Position numbers and translations under genes: made by a program. A stretch of 64,000 nucleotides of DNA from Staphylococcus kloosii. GTDB lineage: Bacteria; Bacillota; Bacilli; Staphylococcales; Staphylococcaceae. The notes under the pieces are model-generated. The model was not told the DNA's origin. It did not search any database and saw only the letters and a list, made by a program, of their open reading frames with translations. Where the stretch lies: positions 2,566,192 to 2,630,191 of the forward strand of contig NZ_CP027846.1 in the NCBI RefSeq assembly GCF_003019255.1, written 5' to 3'. Below, piece by piece: positions 40,838-51,681 of the stretch (positions within the stretch are counted from its first letter, which is position 1; each line of letters starts with the position of its first letter).

Positions 40838-41184
40838 TATGTTCACTCCAATTTAACTTTTTCTGTTTCACGGCGCATCAAAAAAGTTGAAACTTGCGTA
40901 TCAACTCAAATTAATATTTATTACTTTATAATATTAACAATGCAGACCTTTAATATTTTTCTAATTAATAATACCATAGCTGAACTCATTTTGCTTAACT
41001 CTTTTCTATAAAACATAGGTTAAATACTTCAATTGAACTTTAAACAAAATAAGTAGCAATTTTTCGCTATCCATTGTAGCACGTCGCACCTATTTTTGAT
41101 AACAACATGCTTCATTCTTAAATAAAAATAAGATTTCATATAAAAAATTATCGTAACAACAACTTTTTATATGAAACCTTATAT
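40838..41184. other. Intergenic region between yacL and gltX
   Basis: 347 bases without a credible gene. On the left strand end it holds the gltX leader; at 41121-41180 is a terminator for yacL. The middle is plain AT-rich sequence. I find no T-box specifier or GGAACC element for gltX. Confidence 0.6.
41121..41180 (-). terminator. Terminator of yacL
   Basis: Arms AAGATTTCATATAAAAA (41130-41146) and TTTTTATATGAAACCTT (41164-41180) pair with one mismatch; the minus strand then reads ATTTTTATTT. Confidence 0.75.
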
Positions 41185-42249
41185 TTAAACTGTATCTAAT
41201 TTCTTCGCAAAAATAATTCTACCTGATGATGTTTGTAATAAGCTAATAACTTCTAAATCAATATGTTCGCCAATATGCTTTTTAGCATTATCCACAACGA
41301 CCATTGTTCCATCATCTAAGTAACCTACCGCTTGGCCAGATTCTTTACCCATTTTAGTTAACAATAGGCTAAAGCGATCGCCTTGATGTACATTTGGCTT
41401 GATTGCTTCAGATAAATCATTAACGTTTAATGCTTGTATACCTTGCACATGACAGACTTTGTTTAAATTAAAATCTGTTGTTATCACATGGGCTCTATAA
41501 TGTTGTGCTAATTTGATTAACATCGCGTCAATATCACTATGTGTTTTTGTAGGATGAATAATTCTTGTCGGATGATCTGTATCATACAGTTCATTTAAAA
41601 TATCCAAACCGCGTTGTCCTTTTTCACGTTTAACGCTATCATTCGCATCGGCTACAATTTGAAGTTCATTAATAACGCCTTGTGGAATTAAAATTTCACC
41701 ATCTATAAAACCACATTTAATTATATCTACAATTCGCCCATCTATAATCGCACTTGTATCAATAATTTTAGGCACCGCATTTCTTGCATTAATCGACATT
41801 GAACGCGCCATATTTTCAGGTAAAAACAGCAACATTTCATCACGTTTTTTTAATCCGAATTGGAAACCTAAATAGCCTAAAACAATAGTAATAATAATTG
41901 GCACAAAATGATTTAAGACATTATTCCCGATAATTTGAAAAATAAATGATATCATTACTGAAATTAACAGACCGATAATAAGTCCAATCGTCGCAAATAA
42001 TATTTCCACCGCGCTTTGACGCATAAAAGTTCGCTCTAATTCTTTCATTCCTAAAGTGATTTTATTAATAAACCACCCAAAAATTAAAAAGAACAAAATA
42101 ATACCAATGAGACCAGTAAAATAGCTATTTGTTAATAATGCTATATCTCCTAAACCAGCATCAGTAGTGATGGCCGGAATAAAATATACACCTAAACTTG
42201 CACCTAATATGATATAGCACAAGATTACAATGAATTTTACCATATTCAC
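41185..42249 (-). CDS. yacL: Membrane-anchored PIN/TRAM-domain protein (YacL)
   Basis: 354 aa. Four membrane helices in the first 130 residues, a PIN nuclease-like domain (IIDTSAIIDGRIVDI, VITTDFNLNKV) and a C-terminal TRAM domain (GQAVGYLDDGTMVVVDNAKK). GTG start with AAAGGAG at nine bases. Its place between radA and gltX is conserved. Probably an RNA- or DNA-acting nuclease at the membrane; substrate unknown. Confidence 0.87.
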   Translation of the reverse strand: MNMVKFIVILCYIILGASLGVYFIPAITTDAGLGDIALLTNSYFTGLIGIILFFLIFGWFINKITLGMKELERTFMRQSAVEILFATIGLIIGLLISVMISFIFQIIGNNVLNHFVPIIITIVLGYLGFQFGLKKRDEMLLFLPENMARSMSINARNAVPKIIDTSAIIDGRIVDIIKCGFIDGEILIPQGVINELQIVADANDSVKREKGQRGLDILNELYDTDHPTRIIHPTKTHSDIDAMLIKLAQHYRAHVITTDFNLNKVCHVQGIQALNVNDLSEAIKPNVHQGDRFSLLLTKMGKESGQAVGYLDDGTMVVVDNAKKHIGEHIDLEVISLLQTSSGRIIFAKKLDTV

Positions 42250-42323
42250 ACTAGTAATCTCCTTTCTGCAAAATGTTCATCCATCTATATCGTTATGAAT
42301 CGACTCATTTTGTTTAATTTATC

Positions 42324-43691
42324 TTAGTTTTTTAAAGCATGTTTTAAAGCTTCGTGGACACTTTTTACGCCTACCACTTTTATGTTATCTGGGAATGTCC
42401 AACCACCGATATTCGTTTCGGGTATAATAACTTTTTTAAATCCTAGTTTAGCCGCTTCTTGTACGCGTTGTTCTATTCTAGAAACGCGTCGCACTTCACC
42501 AGTTAGTCCAACCTCGCCTATAAAACAGTCCAACCCATCTACAGCTTTATCTTTAAAACTTGATGCTGTAGCTATTATAATACCTAGGTCAACTGCAGGC
42601 TCTGTTAAACGCACCCCACCAGCAACTTTAATATATGCGTCTTGTTGCTGTAATAAATAGTTTTCTTTTTTCTCTAATACAGCCATCAATAAACTTAAGC
42701 GATTATGATCGATACCTGTAGCCATTCGTCTAGGATTGTTAAAAGTAGTTGGAGTGACTAAAGCTTGTACTTCTATCAATAAAGGTCTAGTCCCTTCCAT
42801 AGTTGATACAATCGTAGAACCGGGTACATTTGTCGAACGTTCTTCTAAAAACATTTCAGAAGGATTTTTGACACCTTTCAACCCGCTCTGTTTCATTTCA
42901 AAAATACCCATTTCGTTCGTAGAACCAAAACGGTTTTTCACGGCTCTTAAAATACGATAAGCATGGTGTTCATCGCCTTCAAAATATAATACCGTATCAA
43001 CCATATGTTCAAGTAAACGTGGGCCGGCAATTTGCCCTTCCTTCGTCACATGGCCAACGATAAATGTAGCAATATTCATTTGTTTAGCAATATTCATAAG
43101 ACTTTGGGTACTTTCTCTAACTTGAGACACTGAACCCGGCGCAGAACTGATTTCCGGATGAAATATTGTTTGAATCGAGTCCACAACAATCATATCTGGT
43201 TGGATTTGTTTTACCGTTTCATGAATAATTTCTAAATCTGTTTCTGCAAATACATTTAACTGACTAGAATCCTCCTCTAATCGTTCGGCTCTTAACTTCG
43301 TTTGATTTAGAGATTCTTCACCTGTTATGTATAAAATATTATAGTCTTGAGATAAGGCAGCACAGATTTGTAATAATAAAGTGGATTTCCCTATACCTGG
43401 GTCCCCACCAATCAATACTAATGAGCCACTAACCACACCGCCACCGAGCACTCTATTAAATTCATCTGATTTACTTTTAATTCTAGGTGTCGTTTCATGG
43501 CGAACCTCATTTAACTTTTGCACTTTAGATGATGTTGCCTTGCTTCGCACACCATGCTTCGGACTGCTTTCTTTCTGTGCTATACTCTCTTCCATTTGAT
43601 TCCATGCACCGCAGTTCGGACATTTTCCCATCCATTTCGGAGATTGATAGCCACATGCCATACATTCATATATTACTTTCTTTTTGGCCAA
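42324..43691 (-). CDS. radA: DNA repair protein RadA
   Basis: 455 aa. Zinc finger [19 protein letters not shown] at residues 10-28, Walker [11 protein letters not shown] near 100, the RadA-specific [11 protein letters not shown] near 255, and a C-terminal Lon-protease-like domain ([14 protein letters not shown]). It helps branch migration in recombination. TTG start with GGAGGTG. A plausible extended -10 promoter (TGATATGAT, 43783-43778) lies upstream. Confidence 0.95.
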   Translation of the reverse strand: MAKKKVIYECMACGYQSPKWMGKCPNCGAWNQMEESIAQKESSPKHGVRSKATSSKVQKLNEVRHETTPRIKSKSDEFNRVLGGGVVSGSLVLIGGDPGIGKSTLLLQICAALSQDYNILYITGEESLNQTKLRAERLEEDSSQLNVFAETDLEIIHETVKQIQPDMIVVDSIQTIFHPEISSAPGSVSQVRESTQSLMNIAKQMNIATFIVGHVTKEGQIAGPRLLEHMVDTVLYFEGDEHHAYRILRAVKNRFGSTNEMGIFEMKQSGLKGVKNPSEMFLEERSTNVPGSTIVSTMEGTRPLLIEVQALVTPTTFNNPRRMATGIDHNRLSLLMAVLEKKENYLLQQQDAYIKVAGGVRLTEPAVDLGIIIATASSFKDKAVDGLDCFIGEVGLTGEVRRVSRIEQRVQEAAKLGFKKVIIPETNIGGWTFPDNIKVVGVKSVHEALKHALKN

Positions 43692-44178
43692 ATTTGCACC
43701 TCCAACTTTATATAGAACAAATCTATTTTATACTTCTCTTTCTTTAAAGACAAATCAAAATACAATTCCTTTTAAAAATCATATCAGCACTTTCTAATGT
43801 ATACACAATTAATTCATAAAAGATAGTTCTATTTATTTATATTTTGATCTTTAAAATAATTTTATTAATAATAGCATATTCGGAAATCACGAGTTATTGC
43901 AAACACTTTTTTATACAAATGAATAAGGATATGAACAACAGTCTTAATTTTATAATAGGATTTTATAATCTCGCCCAAGCAAAGATAACTAGCGTTAAAA
44001 GAAGTTTAGTACAAGCATATTTTCAATTCAGTCATTTACTGCCCATATAAAAATAGAGCCTGAAGACACTATCGTGTCTCAGACTCTTAAATTCAATACT
44101 TTCTACCTCATCATAATACTTAATTTGGAAAGGTTAAATGAAGCGTATATTCATTTAAGTCTGTCCATTTTTTACATA
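43692..44178. other. Intergenic region between clpC and radA
   Basis: 487 bases. It holds the clpC terminator (44046-44087) and the radA promoter region (TATGAT at 43783-43778). A 68-codon open frame on the plus strand at 43844-44050 has no convincing SD and reads as AT-rich noise. Confidence 0.6.
44046..44087 (-). terminator. Terminator of the ctsR-mcsA-mcsB-clpC operon
   Basis: Stem AGAGTCTGAGACAC / GTGTCTTCAGGCTCT with one bulge and mismatch, loop GATA, then ATTTTTAT on the minus strand. Confidence 0.85.
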
Positions 44179-46641
44179 TTATGACTCTGTTGTTTCTTTA
44201 GTTTTGCTAGCTTTTTTACGTTTTTTGATGTCGTATTTAAATTCTTCACCATCATGATCAATAACAACATCTTTACCTTCAATTTTGTTTCCGTCTAAGA
44301 TTAATTCACTTAAATTATCTTCGACAGTTTTTTGAATTGCTCTAATTAATGGTCTTGCACCGTATTCAGGATCATATCCTTCTTCGGCAATTTTTTCTTT
44401 CGCTTTTTCAGTAACTTGGATATTAATATCTTGTTCTGTTAAGCGATCAGTTAATTTATTAACCATCATTGTAACAATTTCTTTCAATTCGTCTTGGTCT
44501 AATTTGTGGAAGACGATTGTATCATCTACACGGTTCAAGAATTCTGGGCGGAACGCATTTTTAAGTTCTTTTAACATTGTTTTACGAATAGTTTCGTATG
44601 CTTGGCCTTCTGCTGCACCACCGAAACCAGCAAAACGTTGGTCTTGTAATTCTTGTGCACCGACGTTAGAAGTCATAATGATTACTGTATTTCTGAAGTC
44701 TACACGACGACCTTTTGTATCTGTAAGATGTCCATCATCAAGTACTTGTAACAAGATGTTAAATACATCAGGGTGTGCTTTTTCGATTTCATCAAATAGG
44801 ATAACTGAATATGGTTTACGTCTAACTTTTTCAGTTAATTGACCACCGTCATCGTGACCTACATAGCCTGGAGGAGCTCCGACTAAACGACTCACAGCGT
44901 GTTTTTCCATGAATTCACTCATGTCTACACGAATCATCGCATCTTCTTCGCCGAACATTGATTCAGCTAATGCACGCGCTAATTCTGTTTTACCAACACC
45001 AGTTGGTCCTAAGAAGATAAAGCTACCGATTGGACGTTTAGGATCTTTTAATCCGGCACGTGCACGTCTAACAGCTTTACTAATTGAATTAACAGCTTCT
45101 TTTTGACCAATAACTCTTTCGTGAAGAGAATCTTCTAAGTTTAATAGACGTTGAGATTCTGTTTCATTAATACGAGTTAATGGAATGCCAGTCCATCCAG
45201 CAATAACTTCTGCGATGTCTTCTTCTGATAATGATGTACTTTCACCATTTTGTGTGTTTTTCCAATTATTGTTAGCTTCTTCGTATTGTTTTTCTAACTT
45301 AGTCTGTTTATCTCTTAAGTTAGCTGCATTTTCGAATTCTTGTGCATGTACTGCAGCATCTTTTTCATTTTTAACTTGCTCAATTTGTTGTTCGATTTCT
45401 TTTAAGTTTGGTGGCGTAGTATGACTTTTGAGTCTTACTTTTGAACTTGCTTCATCAATTAAATCAATCGCTTTGTCTGGTAAGAAACGATCAGAAACAT
45501 AACGGTTACTTAATTTTACTGCTGCTTCTACCGCTTCATCTGAAATGTTGATACGGTGATGTGCTTCATAACGATCACGTAAACCTTTTAATATTTCTAC
45601 TGTATCTTCAACAGTTGGTTCGTCGACTTGAACTGGTTGGAAACGACGTTCAAGTGCCGCATCTTTTTCGATGTTTTTACGGTATTCATCTAATGTTGTC
45701 GCACCAATACATTGTAATTCACCACGAGCTAACGCTGGTTTTAAGATATTAGAAGCATCGATTGCACCTTCTGCACCGCCAGCGCCTACAAGTGTATGCA
45801 ATTCGTCAATAAATAGAATGACGTTACCAGCTTGGTGAATTTCTTCCATTACTTTTTTCAAACGTTCTTCGAATTCGCCTCGATATTTCGTACCAGCGAC
45901 TACTGTACCCATATCTAATGACATAACACGTTTGTTTTTCAACGTTTCAGGGACTTCATTATTAACGATTGCTTGTGCTAATCCTTCTGCAATCGCTGTT
46001 TTACCAACACCAGGTTCACCAATTAATACTGGGTTGTTTTTAGTACGACGGCTAAGTACTTCGATAACACGAGTAATTTCACTATTTCTGCCAATTACAG
46101 GGTCTAATGTACCGTCTTTTGCGATAACTGTTAAATCACGCGCTAAACTATCTAGCGTTGGTGTGTTATTTGATTTATTTGCTTGTGCATTTTTGTTATT
46201 CATTTCAGGGCTACCTAATGCTTTAACAACTTGAGCACGCGCTTTGGTAATATTTAAATCTAAGTTGGCAAATACGCGAGCAGCTACGCCTTCATTTTCA
46301 CGAATTAAACCTAATAAGATATGCTCTGTACCGACAAAATTGTGGTGTAGTTTTCTTGCTTCATCCATAGATAATTCGATTACTTTTTTCGCTCTAGGTG
46401 TGTAGTGCAATGCACCCATTTGCTCTTGGCCATGACCGATAAGTTTTTCAACTTCTTCGATTACTTTCTCTTCAGTAATATCGAATGACTCTAAAACTTT
46501 TGCTGCGATGCCTTCTGGTTCTTTCATTAAACCTAAAAGCAAATGCTCCGTACCGATATTAGAATGGTTTAAACGGATTGCTTCTTCTTGTGCATGTGCT
46601 AATACGCGCTGCGCACGTTCTGTAAGTCTTCCAAATAACAT
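44179..46641 (-). CDS. clpC: ClpC ATPase (Clp/Hsp100 unfoldase)
   Basis: 820 aa. Two N-terminal Clp repeats, AAA1 with [13 protein letters not shown], a UVR/M-domain ([20 protein letters not shown]), and AAA2 with [13 protein letters not shown], ending in a short Lys-rich tail. It unfolds McsB-phosphorylated or adaptor-bound proteins for ClpP. ATG with GAGGTC. Last gene of the operon, 12 bases after mcsB. Confidence 0.97.
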   Translation of the reverse strand: MLFGRLTERAQRVLAHAQEEAIRLNHSNIGTEHLLLGLMKEPEGIAAKVLESFDITEEKVIEEVEKLIGHGQEQMGALHYTPRAKKVIELSMDEARKLHHNFVGTEHILLGLIRENEGVAARVFANLDLNITKARAQVVKALGSPEMNNKNAQANKSNNTPTLDSLARDLTVIAKDGTLDPVIGRNSEITRVIEVLSRRTKNNPVLIGEPGVGKTAIAEGLAQAIVNNEVPETLKNKRVMSLDMGTVVAGTKYRGEFEERLKKVMEEIHQAGNVILFIDELHTLVGAGGAEGAIDASNILKPALARGELQCIGATTLDEYRKNIEKDAALERRFQPVQVDEPTVEDTVEILKGLRDRYEAHHRINISDEAVEAAVKLSNRYVSDRFLPDKAIDLIDEASSKVRLKSHTTPPNLKEIEQQIEQVKNEKDAAVHAQEFENAANLRDKQTKLEKQYEEANNNWKNTQNGESTSLSEEDIAEVIAGWTGIPLTRINETESQRLLNLEDSLHERVIGQKEAVNSISKAVRRARAGLKDPKRPIGSFIFLGPTGVGKTELARALAESMFGEEDAMIRVDMSEFMEKHAVSRLVGAPPGYVGHDDGGQLTEKVRRKPYSVILFDEIEKAHPDVFNILLQVLDDGHLTDTKGRRVDFRNTVIIMTSNVGAQELQDQRFAGFGGAAEGQAYETIRKTMLKELKNAFRPEFLNRVDDTIVFHKLDQDELKEIVTMMVNKLTDRLTEQDINIQVTEKAKEKIAEEGYDPEYGARPLIRAIQKTVEDNLSELILDGNKIEGKDVVIDHDGEEFKYDIKKRKKASKTKETTES

Positions 46642-46653
46642 AAACGAGACCTC

Positions 46654-47664
46654 CTATTTTATATGCTTTCTCAATATATCTGATCGTTTTTCATTTACTG
46701 ATTTATCGTCTTCACTATCTAATAAAAACGCAGATTGAATAGCTATCATTAATTCATTAAACTTAAAGTCTTCTAGTTCAATATAACCTAAATCGATACC
46801 TAATTTCACTTCACTCAATCTGAAAGATGCTTCTTCCATTGAAATCAGTCTACTATATTTCAAAACGCCTAATGCACGATAAACTCTATCTAACGTTTCA
46901 ACATGATTATGGCGATTGAGTTGTTCACGAATTTGTAATTCTTCGTTAATAATTTGTTGCACTACTTCTGCTAAGCTATCTATAATTTCTAATTCTGTTT
47001 TACCTAAAGTTAATTGATTAGAAATTTGATAAATATGACCATAAACTTGTGAACCTTCACCGTATATACCTCTAATCGTAAATCCAAAACGATTTATCGT
47101 TTGAGCAATACGGTTCATTCGTTTCATGATTGACAGTCCGGGTAAATGGAGCATTACACTTGCTCTTAAACCTGTACCAATATTAGTTGGACAAGTTGTT
47201 AAATAACCTAAACTTTCATCAAAACTAATGTCTAATTCTTGATCTATTTGGTCATCTACTTCAGAAGCCTTTTCAAATAACGTATGCAACGATAAATCAT
47301 TCCCCATTGCTTGAATGCGCAAATGATCTTCTTCGTTAACCATTAAACTTAATGATTCGTCTTCATTTAACAGTACCGCTGCCGCAGGTTGTTTGATTAA
47401 TTCAGGGCTTATAAGATGTTTCGCAACGAGTTTGTATTTGCTTTGCTGATCCATAGTATCTAGTCTTTGCAATGTTAACTCGGGAAGCGCATCTTGAACT
47501 TCATTGATGACTCTTTCGCCTTCTTTTTCAGAAGGATACATGAGTGGGTGTACATGATTGTCTAAGTTACGCGCGAGTCTAATTCTTGAGGACATTACTA
47601 CGGGTTGTTCTGCTTCGTCGCGCATCCATTCACTAATATGTGAATTAATTTCCTTTTCGCTCAT
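46654..47664 (-). CDS. mcsB: Protein arginine kinase McsB
   Basis: 336 aa of the ATP:guanido phosphotransferase family. [20 protein letters not shown], the Cys loop [15 protein letters not shown] and [13 protein letters not shown] are present. It phosphorylates arginines on proteins, including CtsR, marking them for ClpCP. ATG at 47664 fits GAGGTG best; a GTG directly before is in frame. It overlaps the mcsA end by 20 bases. Confidence 0.95.
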   Translation of the reverse strand: MSEKEINSHISEWMRDEAEQPVVMSSRIRLARNLDNHVHPLMYPSEKEGERVINEVQDALPELTLQRLDTMDQQSKYKLVAKHLISPELIKQPAAAVLLNEDESLSLMVNEEDHLRIQAMGNDLSLHTLFEKASEVDDQIDQELDISFDESLGYLTTCPTNIGTGLRASVMLHLPGLSIMKRMNRIAQTINRFGFTIRGIYGEGSQVYGHIYQISNQLTLGKTELEIIDSLAEVVQQIINEELQIREQLNRHNHVETLDRVYRALGVLKYSRLISMEEASFRLSEVKLGIDLGYIELEDFKFNELMIAIQSAFLLDSEDDKSVNEKRSDILRKHIK

Positions 47665-48211
47665 CACGTGACACCTCGCTATCTGTCTTTAATGCTTTAA
47701 TTTCATCCCTAACTACTGCAGCTTGTTCAAATTCTTGTTCTTCTATCAAATGATTTAAATAATTTGTTTTTTCTTCAATTTGCTTTTTTAATGCTAACTT
47801 TTTATAAGACGAGTGTGGTGTTTTACCGGTATGTTCAAATTGACCACCTTGGACACGTCTAACTATATCTATAATGTCTTCTTTAAATGTGTCATAACAA
47901 TCGGCACAACCAAACTTACCTACATGCGCTATATCTCTTAATGTCATTTGGCAAGTTGGACATCGTTTTGCTTCTTTAAAAGTAATTTCATCAAAGTTGA
48001 TACCATGTTTGGAAGCAAGGTGTTGCAGAATTTGTTTTACAACGAATGCGCCTTCGATATCGTCTTGATGACTTTCTATTTGCTTATCTTGAGTCCAAGG
48101 GTTACCACCTTGTGCGCATGTTGAACATACCCACTTTTCTTGTATACCGTCTTGGCCTTTAACCGATAATTTTACTTCTGCCTCATTTAAATGGCAATTT
48201 TCACATAACAC
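47645..48211 (-). CDS. mcsA: McsA, zinc-finger activator of McsB
   Basis: 188 aa. CxxC pairs: LCENCHLNE and VCSTCAQGG at the N-terminus, then RCPTCQMT and GCADCYDTF; a C-terminal UVR motif [18 protein letters not shown] at 48211 is chosen, with GAGGTG six bases upstream; an earlier GTG lies in the SD itself. In S. aureus McsA also protects against heavy metals. Confidence 0.94.
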   Translation of the reverse strand: MLCENCHLNEAEVKLSVKGQDGIQEKWVCSTCAQGGNPWTQDKQIESHQDDIEGAFVVKQILQHLASKHGINFDEITFKEAKRCPTCQMTLRDIAHVGKFGCADCYDTFKEDIIDIVRRVQGGQFEHTGKTPHSSYKKLALKKQIEEKTNYLNHLIEEQEFEQAAVVRDEIKALKTDSEVSRDERKGN

Positions 48212-48226
48212 GGTTATCACCTCGCC

Positions 48227-48688
48227 TTAATAGTAATTAATTATTGGTAGTAAACGTTTTAAAATGTTAGCTCGAATAATATCTCTAGCTACAATATCCA
48301 TTTTTAAAGTTTCTCTATCAATGACTGCATTAATCATTTTTGCTTCTCTTTCTGTAATATAGGACTTTTCTAATAAACCATCTATAATATAGTACGCTTG
48401 TTGTTGTGAAATAGAAGGACCAATAATTTGAAGTAAGTGATTAATATAACCAGTTTCATCTTTATTTTCAATTTTAGTGATTCGGATATATCCTCCGCCA
48501 CCTCTTTTACTTTCTATTTCATAACCATGTTTATTAGTAAAACGTGTTTTAATCACATAGTTTAATTGTGAAGGAACACAGTCGAAGCGTTGTGCAACAT
48601 GTGCACGTTGTATTTCAACAGCGTCTTCATCGGTGTCTTCAAATAACTTTTTAATGTATTGTTCTATGATGTCTGACATATTATGCAT
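48227..48688 (-). CDS. ctsR: CtsR, repressor of the class III heat-shock genes
   Basis: 153 aa winged helix repressor. The conserved glycine wing RGGGGYIRI lies near residues 43-51. ATG at 48688 with GAGGTG; a longer frame would run through the operators. It is the first gene of ctsR-mcsA-mcsB-clpC and represses its own promoter. Confidence 0.96.
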   Translation of the reverse strand: MHNMSDIIEQYIKKLFEDTDEDAVEIQRAHVAQRFDCVPSQLNYVIKTRFTNKHGYEIESKRGGGGYIRITKIENKDETGYINHLLQIIGPSISQQQAYYIIDGLLEKSYITEREAKMINAVIDRETLKMDIVARDIIRANILKRLLPIINYY

Positions 48689-48702
48689 GATTATCACCTC
48701 TT

Positions 48703-48750
48703 TTTGACCTTCTTTGACTATATTATATGACCAACTTTGACCTTTTTCAA
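48703..48750 (-). promoter_or_regulatory. ctsR promoter with two CtsR operators
   Basis: TTGAAA (48750-48745), 17 bases, TATAAT (48727-48722). CtsR heptad boxes (A/GGTCAAANNNGGTCA) occur twice: within the spacer (GGTCAAAGTTGGTCA) and just after the -10 (AGTCAAAGAAGGTCAAA). Confidence 0.9.
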
Positions 48751-48844
48751 CCAATATGATTTAAAAATTTTTATTATCTATGTTACTAATATTACTTTTA
48801 ATGTATTATAGATGTTAAGAAAAAAATAAAGGGATGAGAACATT

Positions 48845-50059
48845 ATGCACATTATCATTGGCTTGATTGGGATTGTAGTATTTTTGGCACTGGCTGTACT
48901 ATTTAGCTCAGATAGAAAAAATATTCGTTGGAAATATGTCGGCTTACTATTACTTATACAATTAGTTTTTGCATTTATTTTGTTAAAAACAAAATTCGGT
49001 ATAACTTTTATTGGCGGTATATCTGACGGCTTCAATTATTTATTAGCAAAAGCAGCTGAAGGTGTTAATTTCGTCTTTGGTGGATTTGAATTTGTAGATC
49101 CTAAAAACCCACCATTCTTCTTCAATGTATTATTACCAATTGTCTTTATTTCTGCTCTGATTGGTATTTTACAATATACGAAAATTTTACCTTTAATCAT
49201 TAACGTTTTAGGATTCTTAATTTCTAAAATCAATGGAATGGGACGTTTAGAATCATATAATGCTGTTGCCGCAGCAATTCTCGGACAATCAGAAGTATTT
49301 ATTTCATTAAAAAAAGAATTGGCATACATACCTAAACAACGTTTATATACACTAACTGCTTCTGCGATGTCTACGGTTTCCGCTTCAATTATTGGTGCTT
49401 ATTTTACATTAATTGAACCAAAATATGTTGTTACAGCAGTAGTATTAAACTTATTTGGCGGTTTCATTATTGCTTCAATTATTAACCCTTATCGTGTTGA
49501 TGAAAAAGAAGACAAATTAATCGTTCAAGAAAGTGAAACACATAAGCAATCATTCTTCGAAGTTTTAGGAGAATATATTTTAGATGGTTTTAAAGTAGCA
49601 GTTATCGTTGGCGCAATGTTAATTGGTTATATTGCCATTATTGCATTACTTAACGGTGTCGTTAGTGCAATTTTCACTGGCGTGTCTGGTGGTCACATTC
49701 ACTGGGATTTCCAAACTTTAATTGGTTTTGTATTTGCACCATTTGCCTTTTTAGCCGGAGTACCATGGGGAGATGCAGTTCAATCTGGGTCAGTTATGGC
49801 GACAAAACTGTTATCAAATGAGTTCGTTGCAATGCAAAGCTTAGGGAAAGCAACTGGCATGAGCGAACACGCTAAAGGTATCGTTTCAGTATTCGTAGTT
49901 TCATTTGCAAACTTCAGTTCTATCGGTATCATTTCTGGTGCTATTAAATCGTTAAACAACGAAAAAGGTGACATGGTTGCTCGTTTCGGTCTTAAATTAC
50001 TATTCGGTGCAACACTAGTGTCATTTATTTCAGCAGCAATTGCTGGCTTCTTTATCTAA
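48845..50059 (+). CDS. nupC: NupC-type concentrative nucleoside transporter
   Basis: 404 aa, about 10 membrane segments. CNT family marks: GQSEVFISLKKE near residue 144 and SFANFSSIGIISGAIKS near the end, with FAPFAFLAGVPWGDA. Imports nucleosides with H+ or Na+. ATG with AAAGGGATGAG. It lies alone, divergent from the ctsR operon; the same neighbour occurs in S. aureus. Confidence 0.93.
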   Translation: MHIIIGLIGIVVFLALAVLFSSDRKNIRWKYVGLLLLIQLVFAFILLKTKFGITFIGGISDGFNYLLAKAAEGVNFVFGGFEFVDPKNPPFFFNVLLPIVFISALIGILQYTKILPLIINVLGFLISKINGMGRLESYNAVAAAILGQSEVFISLKKELAYIPKQRLYTLTASAMSTVSASIIGAYFTLIEPKYVVTAVVLNLFGGFIIASIINPYRVDEKEDKLIVQESETHKQSFFEVLGEYILDGFKVAVIVGAMLIGYIAIIALLNGVVSAIFTGVSGGHIHWDFQTLIGFVFAPFAFLAGVPWGDAVQSGSVMATKLLSNEFVAMQSLGKATGMSEHAKGIVSVFVVSFANFSSIGIISGAIKSLNNEKGDMVARFGLKLLFGATLVSFISAAIAGFFI

Positions 50060-50064
50060 TTACT

Positions 50065-50112
50065 AAAAAGAGTGATCATAATGGATTAATTCCACTATGA
50101 CCACTCTTTTTT
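50065..50112. terminator. Bidirectional terminator between nupC and pdxT
   Basis: Stem AAAGAGTGATCATAATGGA / TCCACTATGACCACTCTTT with two mismatches; A-run left, T-run right. Confidence 0.85.
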
Positions 50113-50119
50113 TTCGTTA

Positions 50120-50695
50120 TTAAACTTTTTCAGTTATTGCTGGACGTACAATATTTTCAATAAAATAGTTCGTTACTCTATAGTCATCTGTTAATTCTGG
50201 ATGGAAAGATACTCCTAAATATTTACCTTCTTGAACAGCTACAATTTTGTCGCCTACTGTACTTAATACATCGACATTATCGCGAACACTTTCAATATGT
50301 GGTGCTCTTATAAATACACCTTCAATATCTTCTGCTATACCTTTAATGTCTAACTCGGATTCAAAACTGTCTACTTGTCTTCCAAAAGAATTACGTTGTA
50401 CGGTAATATCTAATTTATTCAAATAGCCTTCTTCTCCAACGATATCTTTTGCCAAGACAATTAAACCTGCGCATGTACCAAACATCGGTAAACTTGATTG
50501 TTGTAACGCATCTTTAAAACCATATAAGTTCATCAAACGACGTAATGTAGTTGATTCACCACCCGGTAATATTAGTCCATCAATATCTTCAAGTTGCTCA
50601 ACACGTTTAATAGCTACGCCTTCATGTCCGCTTAATTCAATGTGACGAATATGTTCTCTGACTGCACCTTGAAGCGCTAATACACCTATCTTCAT
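50120..50695 (-). CDS. pdxT: Pyridoxal 5'-phosphate synthase glutaminase subunit
   Basis: 191 aa. Class I glutaminase: GGESTTLRR, catalytic Cys in FGTCAGLI and the His-Glu of VSFHPEL. It feeds ammonia to PdxS. ATG at 50695 lies one base after the pdxS stop; an earlier in-frame start overlaps pdxS and is less likely. Confidence 0.95.
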   Translation of the reverse strand: MKIGVLALQGAVREHIRHIELSGHEGVAIKRVEQLEDIDGLILPGGESTTLRRLMNLYGFKDALQQSSLPMFGTCAGLIVLAKDIVGEEGYLNKLDITVQRNSFGRQVDSFESELDIKGIAEDIEGVFIRAPHIESVRDNVDVLSTVGDKIVAVQEGKYLGVSFHPELTDDYRVTNYFIENIVRPAITEKV

Positions 50696-50696
50696 A

Positions 50697-51584
50697 TTAC
50701 CAACCACGCTCTTGCATACGTTCTTCTAAAGAAAGTTGGTTAACATCTAAGCCTTTCATAGCAGTACCTAATTCTTTAGATAAACGACCGATTAATTCAT
50801 AATCTTGGTAATGTGTTGTAGCTTGTACAATTGCTTTAGCGAATTTTTCAGGGTCTTCTGATTTAAAGATACCTGAACCAACAAACACACCATCTGCACC
50901 TAATTCCATCATTAATGCAGCATCTGCTGGTGTTGCTACGCCACCTGCAGCAAAGTTAACTACTGGTAAACGACCATTATCTTTAATTGATTTTAACACT
51001 TCATATGGTGCACCAATATTTTTAGCTTCAGTCATAATTTCATCATCATTCATTACAGTTAAACGACTTACTTCTGAATTAACTTGGCGAATATGTCTAA
51101 CAGCTTCAACGATATTACCTGTTCCTGGTTCCCCTTTTGTTCTTAACATTGCAGAACCTTCACCAATACGACGTGCTGCTTCTCCTAAATTTCTACAACC
51201 ACATACGAATGGTACTGTGAATTGATCTTTTAATAAGTGATATTCTTCATCAGCTGGAGTTAAAACTTCTGATTCATCTATATAATCTACCCCCATTGAT
51301 TCTAATACACGTGCTTCTGTAATATGACCGATACGTGCTTTTGCCATTACAGGTATAGAAACTGCATTCATTACTTCTTCAACGATTTTAGGATTAGCCA
51401 TTCTTGCTACGCCGCCAGCTGCTCTTATATCAGATGGAACACGTTCTAATGCCATTACTGCAACGGCACCTGCATCCTCAGCGATTTTTGCTTGTTCTGC
51501 ATTAACAACGTCCATGATAACGCCGCCTTTTTGCATTTCAGCCATTCCTCTTTTGACTCTTTCTGATCCGGTAATTTTAGACAT
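50697..51584 (-). CDS. pdxS: Pyridoxal 5'-phosphate synthase subunit
   Basis: 295 aa TIM barrel. It makes PLP from ribose-5-phosphate, glyceraldehyde-3-phosphate and ammonia. The active-site Lys is in [11 protein letters not shown], the phosphate site in [17 protein letters not shown] with AAAGGGG. First gene of pdxST, divergent from pdxR with overlapping promoters. Confidence 0.97.
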   Translation of the reverse strand: MSKITGSERVKRGMAEMQKGGVIMDVVNAEQAKIAEDAGAVAVMALERVPSDIRAAGGVARMANPKIVEEVMNAVSIPVMAKARIGHITEARVLESMGVDYIDESEVLTPADEEYHLLKDQFTVPFVCGCRNLGEAARRIGEGSAMLRTKGEPGTGNIVEAVRHIRQVNSEVSRLTVMNDDEIMTEAKNIGAPYEVLKSIKDNGRLPVVNFAAGGVATPADAALMMELGADGVFVGSGIFKSEDPEKFAKAIVQATTHYQDYELIGRLSKELGTAMKGLDVNQLSLEERMQERGW

Positions 51585-51606
51585 TTACATTTACCCCTTT
51601 ACTTAG

Positions 51607-51654
51607 TTGATTAAATTCATTTTAAAAGATAAACTGGTATTTAAAAAGGTACAA
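51607..51654. promoter_or_regulatory. Overlapping divergent promoters of pdxST and pdxR
   Basis: Minus strand: TTGTAC (51654-51649), 17 bases, TATCTT (51631-51626). Plus strand: TTGATT (51607-51612), 17 bases, TAAACT (51630-51635). The -10 boxes share bases. ACTGGTA and AAAGGTACA in between look like repeated half-sites for PdxR. Confidence 0.55.
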
Positions 51655-51681
51655 TTTAAAATAAAATTAAGGGGTCAGTTT

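Noticed and set aside
40838..41120. A T-box or other riboswitch ahead of gltX
   Set aside because: No GGAACC-type element, specifier loop or terminator was found on the gltX strand.
43844..44050. 68-codon frame between radA and clpC
   Set aside because: AT-rich, no good SD and no recognisable features.
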